Shown here piece after piece: positions 57,433 to 64,000 of a stretch of DNA of 64,000 nt. Source of the stretch: Helianthus annuus (taxonomy: Eukaryota > Streptophyta > Magnoliopsida > Asterales > Asteraceae); assembly GCF_002127325.2 (NCBI RefSeq), contig NC_035449.2, positions 143,150,414 through 143,214,413 of the forward strand, read 5' to 3'. The translations under genes and the position numbers were made by a program. Each line of letters begins with the position of its first letter. Positions within the stretch are counted from its first letter, which is position 1. The notes under the pieces are model-generated. The model did no database searches and was not told the origin of the DNA. It saw nothing but the letters and a program-made list of their open reading frames with translations.

Positions 57433-57798
57433 TCCAATGATTTTTCTTTTGTGTTTACAAAATCTGAGAATGTTTTGCTAAAATAGGAGAAAGAGAAATA
57501 ACTTTGTTTATTTATGAATAATTTTTTTAAGTTAACATGATTATTTGATTAACCACTTTATAAATTCATTTTGTGAATTAAATGATTTTCTATTTGACAT
57601 CTACAAAACATTTTTGTTGACCATATTGTTTGATTTTTCATCAGATTTTATAAGAACTTTACTCGTGAGGTAAATGATTTTCTATCTGATATATAAAAAT
57701 TTGTTTGGTCATTTTATTTTCATCAGAAATGTTGTCTGGTAAGACTTTATTTGTTTTTGGCCAGATTATTACTTGAACATTATTTCCCTTTATATTCA
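57433..57798. other. AT-rich spacer, unidentified
   Basis: No ORF. TAAATGATTTTCTAT-type phrases repeat near 57577 and 57668. Possibly old copia 3' sequence. Confidence 0.4.
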
Positions 57799-58285
57799 TG
57801 ATATACACCAAAAGCAACATATAGATTATATCAAATAAGATATAAAAACAACCCTTTTTAGTACTAATGTTGGAAAAAGTGTATTTCTATGTATACTTTT
57901 GATTTTCAGGATTAAAAGGGCTTAAATATACAAAAGAAACAAATTAATGGCAAAAACTAGCATGAATACAAAGGAAGGGAAGTTGATATAATATACCAAC
58001 CCTTCGAGCTTCACCCCAAGACCAAGAACAACAAATCAAAAGCTAAGCATGGGTCGTGCCTGCCGGGCATGGGGCCGTGCCCCACCCAAGATTCCTCGAA
58101 GAAGAAGACAAACAGAAGCAGACAAGCGACACGTGCCGTGGTCAACTCTTAGATTCGCAAATCTTGGATCGTACAGCAAGTACAATGGCCACGGGGCCGT
58201 GCGAGCATTTGGACTGACAAGCTCATTAAATGAACACATAGAACAAGAAAAAGGGCACGGGGCCGTGTAACCCTTCTGTTTTCAG

Positions 58286-58295
58286 CTATAAATAG
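58286..58295 (+). promoter_or_regulatory. TATA box of the truncated LTR
   Basis: CTATAAATAG, 18 bases after a CACGGGGCCGTG word. Confidence 0.5.
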
Positions 58296-58869
58296 AGGTG
58301 CTTGGTTCACTTGCAACTCATCCATTGGCAAACCAATTATCTCACACCTGCCACCACTCCACCACCACAATACGACCATCATCTACCACATTCATCCATC
58401 ATCCATCTTTAGAATGTGTGTAGTAGTCTCGAGATACAAGATTGATCGTAATAGTTTTTGTCAAACAAAGGCCATGCTTGGCTAATCGCTTACATCATTT
58501 GGTGAAAACAAATCATTTATGTATTACTTTTGATTTCCAAGCTTTGGTAAAATTTTTAATTGGGTATGTATTAATGACTTTAATAACTAGTTTTTTATAT
58601 TGAAAGTGAATTTATTCTATCATCTTTTCATGTTTTGTTGATTCACTCATTCGTGTCTTTACGGTCTATATAAAGCACGTTAACTGCCTGGAAGGGGGTT
58701 AGAAGGGTGGTATGGGTAAAGTTCTTGCCTCGTTCAGTGTATAGATCTTCAGTGTATAGATCTTGTGAGGACTTGATTCAAGCTTATCAGGACTTCCTTT
58801 GAGGCAAATAGCATCAAATCAGGGGAAGTAAGAATGTCTTGAATCCCTTATAAATAAACTACTATTAAA

Positions 58870-59090
58870 ACTTAAACCGGCCTTGCGGGACTGTATCCCT
58901 ACTGACTCAGACCAATATGGCTGAGGGTAGCGTTGCCTCCAAAAGAGGGACATGCCACATTTTGCACTAATAACTTACTTAATTATCTTTCAATATTCCG
59001 GCCTTGGGGGACTGTATCCCTACTGACTCAGACCAATATGGCTGAGGGTAGCGTTGCCTCCAAAAGAGGGGCATGCCACTATAACTAAGA
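58870..59090. repeat. Two-unit tandem repeat in the truncated LTR
   Basis: Units of about 116 bp contain GACTGTATCCCTACTGACTC and CCAAAAGAGGGRCATGCCAC. The homologous pair in the other LTRs lies at 20900-21110 and 23720-23925. Confidence 0.85.
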
Positions 59091-59392
59091 TAATCTCTTA
59101 AAAAACCTAAAGTGCGGAAATTATCAAAGGATACATAAAGGATGAGTTGGAACCAAGTGATTCTATCTTGCCTATTTGTTTCTTTATTTATTTGGTTTTT
59201 TAACGTGTTAAATATCTTTGCTAAAAAATTTGATTAGATTAGACATCGACGATATTCCGGTATTAAAAGCTTTTGTGTCCTTGGACGACCTCGGTATCTT
59301 ACCATCACTATGCTACACCAACGATGGATGCACTTGCCCTAGCATGTTGTAGAGAGTGATAGTGTTATATCGTGTTTATAAATTTAAAACGA

Positions 59393-60070
59393 AATCATTC
59401 AACATCATAGATCATGGCAATAACGGCCTAGAGATGTATCTTCACTCCTGTGTTGTTGTCTATGGGTACAATTTGTGCATTCTAAAAATTCTCTTGGAAC
59501 ACCATTTCTGCTCTGGGATACCAGACCGGAACACCTCCAAAACCCAGCTGACTGGAGATCACCTTCATCAAGAAGCGTGGATACATAAAAAAAGGTCGGC
59601 TAGAGTAGATGTAACCAACAAAACCTCTCATCAGATAATGAGATTAGTTGTATAGAACATCATGCACCAGTGCATGCATGAGTTCCATGAGCTTGTAAGA
59701 GATTTCATTGAAGTTGACGATTTTCTTTGAAAAGCATATCCCAAGCCGTGTCACCAAGAACTATCATGCCTTGATGAACCTCCACTTCGCTATTTGCCTA
59801 GTTGGACCATACACCCTATACCCCATCCATAGAGTGTCTTCAAGCTCAGTATGGGTGAAGGAGAGCACGTCGGTGTCATCGTTGAGGTGGAGAGCTCCCC
59901 TTATGGTGAAATCACTGAGAATAATAAGTCTGTCCATTACCCAGCTAACAATGGTAGTGAGCCTGCCATCATCAAGGATGAGTCAGACATAGTACCAGAA
60001 CTGCTGTAGTAAGTCTAGGTGTATCCAGATGTTGGCGGTTAGAGCAAAAGCAAGGGGGCTGTCATGAGTA
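59393..60070 (-). pseudogene. Decayed retroelement-type ORF (minus strand)
   Basis: On the minus strand a protein-like run is readable with scattered stops: WVMDRLIILSDFTIRGALHL, then DDTDVLSFTHTELEDTLWMG and YRVYGPTRQIAKWRFIKA (about 59945-59770), later FNEISYKLMELMHALVHDV and MRGFVGYI, and near 59580 MYPRFLMKVISSQLG. The style recalls accessory ORFs carried by Asteraceae LTR elements, known to me only as uncharacterised proteins. It lacks pol motifs. At least five stops make it a pseudogene. Confidence 0.45.
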
Positions 60071-60840
60071 AGGCCAGGATGATACTGCACCCTTCCCATG
60101 CTTCTCCGGCGACGTCCATCTGTATCTTAAGATTGTGACGTGGGAAGTAGTTCAAAAGAAACTACTCAGGGTGAATGTGTTCCATGGTATGATCAAGAAG
60201 GAGTTGAAGAGTTAAGGATATGGTTTCAGAGTAAAGGGAGATATAAAAGTAACATTTGATGAAAACGAAATATCTAAGTGGTTGTTATTTATAACCGAAA
60301 GTGCAAATGCGATAAATGATATTTACCAACTGAAGATATGTATCCCTATATTCCTCATTGAAAAGATCTATTGTTAGGGGAATTAAGGGATGTTTAGACT
60401 TGATTACCATCTCATTTATGATATAGGCGACATGAAACTGTAAGATATAGATCATTTAATGTCCAGGTGTCGCCCATTTTTCTCTAAGCAAGGATGAGTA
60501 AACAATGACTGTGATGAGAGAGAGTGGACACAAATTTAATTTCTGCTCTGATCATTTGCTTGATGATGTAAGTAAAGTCTCAAAAATGGCGCTTATATGA
60601 TTATATATATATATATAATACACACACATATTATAAATAATAAAAATAAAGAGGAACTAATAAAAAGAACAAAAACGACAAGAAAAAAATAAACACAAGT
60701 ATATCAGGACATATGGTATGCCTGCATGTAAACACAACTGAAGTTTGCTCTTTTATGATGATTCATTTGATTTCTGACGAAATATCTGATTTTGATATAT
60801 TGTTGGATTTCTAATGATTCATCAGAATCTTTACATGTTG
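60071..60840. other. AT-rich sequence without a recognisable gene
   Basis: Contains an AT/AC microsatellite near 60601-60630. The stretch adjoining 60842 is probably the 3' untranslated part of the reversed copia fragment. Confidence 0.45.
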
Positions 60841-60841
60841 A

Positions 60842-61072
60842 TTAAATTTCTGATAATCTTTTTAGGTTATCAGATTTCTGTTCATTGTCAAACATATCTG
60901 TGATTGATGTTTCTTCATATTTCATGTTGAGTATTTCTAATTTGTTGATTAAAATATTATGTCTTCTCTCGTCAAGAGGTTATGTAAAAATATCAACAAT
61001 TTAATTTTCTGTTGGAACAAAATACATTTCTATGTTACCTTTTTTCCACATGATCTTTTATGAAGTGATATC
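60842..61072 (-). pseudogene. pol: C-terminal RNase H remnant of a reversed copia element
   Basis: The minus strand encodes YHFIKDHVEK, then after a frameshift NIEMYFVPTEN, a stop, IVDIFT, a stop, and PLDERRHNILINKLEILNMK, ending in a stop at 60842-60844. This is the conserved end of copia RNase H. The upstream part was cut off by insertion of copia-3 at 61073 in the opposite orientation. Confidence 0.85.
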
Positions 61073-61553
61073 TGTTGGTGCACTTACGTCTGTCGACTAC
61101 GTCTTTCATTGAGTCTTAATGTTGTATAAGTTAGATGTGGCACAATATCCTAGAAATGTGAGTTTGTATAAGGTCCGCTCATGTGTCACAAGTTAGGTTC
61201 GCTCGTATGTCATGTATAGGTCAGGTTCGCTTGTGTGACAACTTGACAGGTTCGCTTATACGGATGGAGTGCAGGTTTGCTTATAAGGTCTTGACTGTAT
61301 AAGCGAATCTCCATCATCTATATATAGGTGTCACTTCAAGCAAACCATAACACATAGTTACGGTGTATTTGTTCCGGTTGAGCCACGAAGTGCTGCCGAA
61401 GTGCTGTCAGACTGTGTAATTGAGCAATTGATCAATAATACAGCAAGTTTAAAGTGAATCCAGCTAGAATAGCACCAAATCAGTAGTTTCCGCCTCTTGA
61501 TTTGGATAGGAATTTCTCTGATCGACTCAAACAGGGCCGAACGCGATCCTACA
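61073..61553 (+). repeat. copia-3 5' LTR
   Basis: 481 bp, TGTTGGTGCAC...CCTACA. GGTTCGCT words at 61171-61317; TATA-like CTATATATAGG at 61318. Confidence 0.88.
61318..61327 (+). promoter_or_regulatory. TATA box of the copia-3 LTR
   Basis: CTATATATAG, immediately downstream of the GGTTCGCT words. Confidence 0.55.
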
Positions 61554-61555
61554 AG

Positions 61556-61567
61556 TGGTATCAGAGC
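61556..61567 (+). other. copia-3 primer-binding site
   Basis: TGGTATCAGAGC, two bases after the LTR; initiator Met-tRNA type. Confidence 0.9.
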
Positions 61568-61747
61568 TCAGGAGGAGGAGTTCTTGTCATTTTAGTTGTT
61601 TTTCATCTATTTTTCTACACTTTCTTCACTTTTTCAAAATTTTTCATGGTAAAACCGGCTCAAAATCACACACTGCACTCGGAATCATGAACTAGTAAAC
61701 CCTTAAAGTTTTCAAATCTAAAATCAACCTAGAAAGTAGATTTTTAG

Positions 61748-62075
61748 AGGGTTCGCTTATACGTACTCATTCAAAAAGTGACGTCAGCAGGTTAGGTGGT
61801 TCTCTTTTAGTTACATCTTTGGGACATGTTCGCTCGATAGTTTAAGGTTGGTTCGCTTTTAGTGACAGATTTTGATAGGTTCGCTCCAGATTTTGAATAG
61901 GTTCGCTCGACTGGTTCGCTCATCTGATCCGCTCAAGAGATCCGCTCATCTGGTCCGCTCCTTGTTACACCTCTCTGGTTCGCTCCAAGTGACAGTGATA
62001 GTTTCGCTTATAAGACACTGATTGGTTCGCTTTTGGAACAGTAATAGTCTCGCTTTTGTGACAACTTCGCTCATT
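61748..62075 (+). repeat. Leader word array of copia-3
   Basis: About 14 GGTTCGCTC/GGTTCGCTT words or one-base variants (GGTCCGCTC, GATCCGCTC) in about 330 bp, ending about 50 bp before the gag ATG. The same word recurs in the LTR. Confidence 0.88.
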
Positions 62076-62127
62076 TGAACAGTTTGCATAAGTTTGGAAA
62101 TCTTTGTGAATTTTGGACATTTGAACA

Positions 62128-64000
62128 ATGGATTCTGAATTCTATAACGCTTTTGCAACTCCGATTTCAGTGACTCAAAGTGCTTTGATTGAAAATGAAA
62201 CCGGAACATCTCAGAAACCACCTAAACTTATGGATATTGATGACTATAATGTGTGGTCTGAACGGTTTGCTAACTGGGTTGAGGCTTATCATCTAGATGC
62301 ATGGGAACACACTGAAGTACCCTATAAAAGACCGATTACAAATGGTGTGCAGCAAACAATCCGTGAAATGAGTACTGATGACAAAAAGAAATATCGAGAT
62401 GAGAAACTCATGGTTAGTCTACTTCAGCAAGCAATAAAAGAAGATATTTTGATTCTGCTTCAACATGACGGAACTGCACATTCAATTTGGACAGAACTGG
62501 AAGCAAAGTTTATTGGAAGTGATGATATGCTCAAGAACAAGATGTCTCTCATGAAGAAAGAGTTTGATTTGTTTCGTGGTTTAAAGTCTGAAAACACCAA
62601 GCAGATTATTATTGATAGATATTGTAACTTGGTGAGAAATATGACAAAACTTGGTATTAAGAAAGATACTAATGAATTAGTTGAAAAACTTGCAGATGCG
62701 CTTCCACACGAAACATGGGGAACATTTCTGATGATGCTGAGATCTAATAGAAAAGATTACAAAGCTATGACTTTGGGAGATTTCATCAAGCATCTGGAAG
62801 CTCAGGAGATGGAGCAGAGAAAAATAGCCAGGATGAAGAATTATGATGGAGAACAGGATATCAGTTTGTACTACAAGAGTGGTGCTACTGATTCAACAAA
62901 GTATTCTCCGAAGATCGAAACTGCTTACAGTGTTAAAGATTCTCCTGAGAAGAAGCCATCCCAAGGATCAAGCAGCAGCACAAGATTTTCATCTTTTGAT
63001 CCAAACATTTCTGTAACAAAGAATGGTAGAAAACTTCAGTGCAATATTGTGCTGAGTCTTGAAAATGATCAAGATTACACTGAAGAGATTGCTAAAAATC
63101 AAATGTCTTTGTTGGGAATGATTTTAGAGTCATACAGTTGTTTTGTGGCCGGAAAGATCGGTAATCCAATGCTCACGAAAGAGGATTACGATCAAATTGA
63201 TGCTGAAGAAATGTAATTAATGGACATAAAATGGTGCATGGCTAGTGTGATGAGACGTGCTGAGAAGTTTAAACAAATTACAGGCCGAGATGATTTTCGT
63301 GATGCAAACGTTTCAACTTTGGGTTTTGATAAATCTAAAGTTACGTGTTTTCGTTGCAGGGAAAAGGGGCATTTCAAGAGGGAGTGCAAAAATCGTGAAG
63401 CTACCGGAGCCCAGAATCCTTTTGGAAACAACGATTATCACAAAAAGGCGATTTATCATCAAGTCACACCACCAGCACAGCATCAGGCACAAACGGCTCA
63501 TGGGAGAGATGTGGTTGATAATTCAAAAAGAGCATGTCTAGTTAGTCAGGGAAAATATGATAATTTTACCTGGGAAAAGTATCTTCCAACAAACAGCAAA
63601 GTGTGCTTGGCAGAACAAGATGATGAAAAATTGGCTGAAGGTTTCAATTGGGATGATTTTTGCCCAGATAAAGATCTTATGGCCAAAGAGATGTCCAAAA
63701 ACACTCCAAATGCTTTCTTTGCTAATGCTTATGATTTGAAATGTGCAGAAAGAACCAGGAAAGTCATAGAAGCTGCTGAAGCAAGACGAAGAAAGCTCGA
63801 AGAAGAGGAAGAAGAGGAAGAGGGATTGAAAGCCGAAGCCAAAGCTGAGAAAAAGAGAAGAGCTGAGTTTTTACAATCAAGCAGAATTGTCAAAGAGGTT
63901 CCTGAGTTTGAAGTGAAAATTGATGCAGAACATGTTGAAGTTCCAGAAAAGTGCATGAACTGTGATTCGTTAATCAAACAAAACAATGAGTTGTTGCACA
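62128..64000 (+). pseudogene. gag: copia-3 gag with one in-frame stop, open to the window edge
   Basis: Starts MDSEFYNAFATPISV at 62128. The UBN2-type capsid domain includes MDIDDYNVWSERFANW and ALPHETWGTFLMML. A TAA at 63214-63216 ends the first 362 codons. The same frame then continues without another stop to 64000: zinc knuckle CFRCREKGHFKREC near 63350, a Glu/Lys-rich acidic segment (63770-63860), and a CMNC motif near 63957 leading into a predicted coiled coil. Domain order equals copia-2 gag. The stop position does not coincide with any of the three stops in copia-2, so the breaks arose independently. Confidence 0.88.

Larger units (their letters stand above)
57799..59390 (+). mobile_element. 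Truncated LTR of the Tat/Athila-type family nested in Ty3-A
   Basis: Starting at TGATATACACC, it parallels the complement of 23326-25022 throughout: GTACTAATGTTGGAAAAAGTG near 57860 (first 20 bases GTACTAATGTTGGAAAAAGT), CACGGGGCCGTG words at 58190 and 58256, TATA at 58286-58295, and the pair of ~115-bp internal units. Homology stops at about 59390, before the terminal CATCA, so the LTR is 3'-truncated. No PBS follows. Confidence 0.75.
61073..64000 (+). mobile_element. copia-3: 5' part of a Ty1/copia retrotransposon
   Basis: LTR, PBS, word-rich leader and gag up to the window edge. The LTR head and tail, PBS context and gag are close to copia-2, so they are one family; the LTR middle and leader differ. 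Pol would lie outside the window. Confidence 0.9.

Noticed and set aside
58036..58382. Short frames on both strands of 67-77 aa
   Set aside because: Located in the truncated LTR and mirrored in the other LTR copies.
61748..62075. CRISPR-like or satellite array
   Set aside because: Words are 8-10 bases with irregular spacing, within a retrotransposon leader.

Overview
This is nuclear DNA of a flowering plant that is almost entirely transposable elements. I found no intact host gene, tRNA, rRNA or CRISPR array. The repeat style suggests Asteraceae: long-LTR Ty3 elements whose LTR ends are TGTAACACC / GGTGTGACA, and a proline-rich retroelement ORF beginning MPPRIRGRGGRG. That assignment rests on memory of such repeats, so confidence is moderate.

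Layout. Positions 1-11,800 are AT-rich and hold small DNA transposons: Mutator-like MITEs at 1, 1210 and 6123, and a Harbinger-like MITE at 10783. They also hold a tRNA-derived SINE (2244), a 3.2 kb solo LTR (2695-5927), a decayed LINE tail (~9430) and a 336-bp tandem duplication (11155-11800). Positions 11,803-17,965 are a foldback MITE split by a complete but deleted copia element (copia-1, 11999-17752, perfect TSD). Positions 19,099-28,829 are the left part of a plus-strand Ty3 element (Ty3-A). Its LTR carries a nested minus-strand Tat/Athila-type element (20506-25022).

Positions 28,830-~40,163 are a second copia element (copia-2) with a long broken gag but no pol. It contains an Athila-type element coding only gag and protease (32697-39272). 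Positions ~40,164-57,432 are a minus-strand Ty3 element (Ty3-B) with a 3.66 kb LTR, a proline-rich ORF ahead of gag, and broken gag-PR-RT. Into it is inserted Ty3-C (43709-52937, perfect 5-bp TSD), the best preserved element here. Ty3-C has 1.54 kb LTRs, PBS, PPT, two extra ORFs upstream of gag, and a gag-pol broken by a single in-frame stop. Positions 57,799-64,000 hold a truncated LTR of the nested Tat family, a decayed minus-strand ORF, a copia RNase H tail, and the 5' part of a third copia element (copia-3, 61073 to the window end).

Two patterns stand out. First, most LTR families here carry a family-specific array of short CpG-containing inverted words just upstream of the TATA box, and each copia element repeats its own word in the untranslated leader before gag. 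Copia-2 and copia-3 share LTR ends, PBS and gag but carry different words in the same places. Second, both minus-strand Ty3 elements place extra ORFs between the PBS and gag.

All family assignments come from motifs read by eye; no database search was run.
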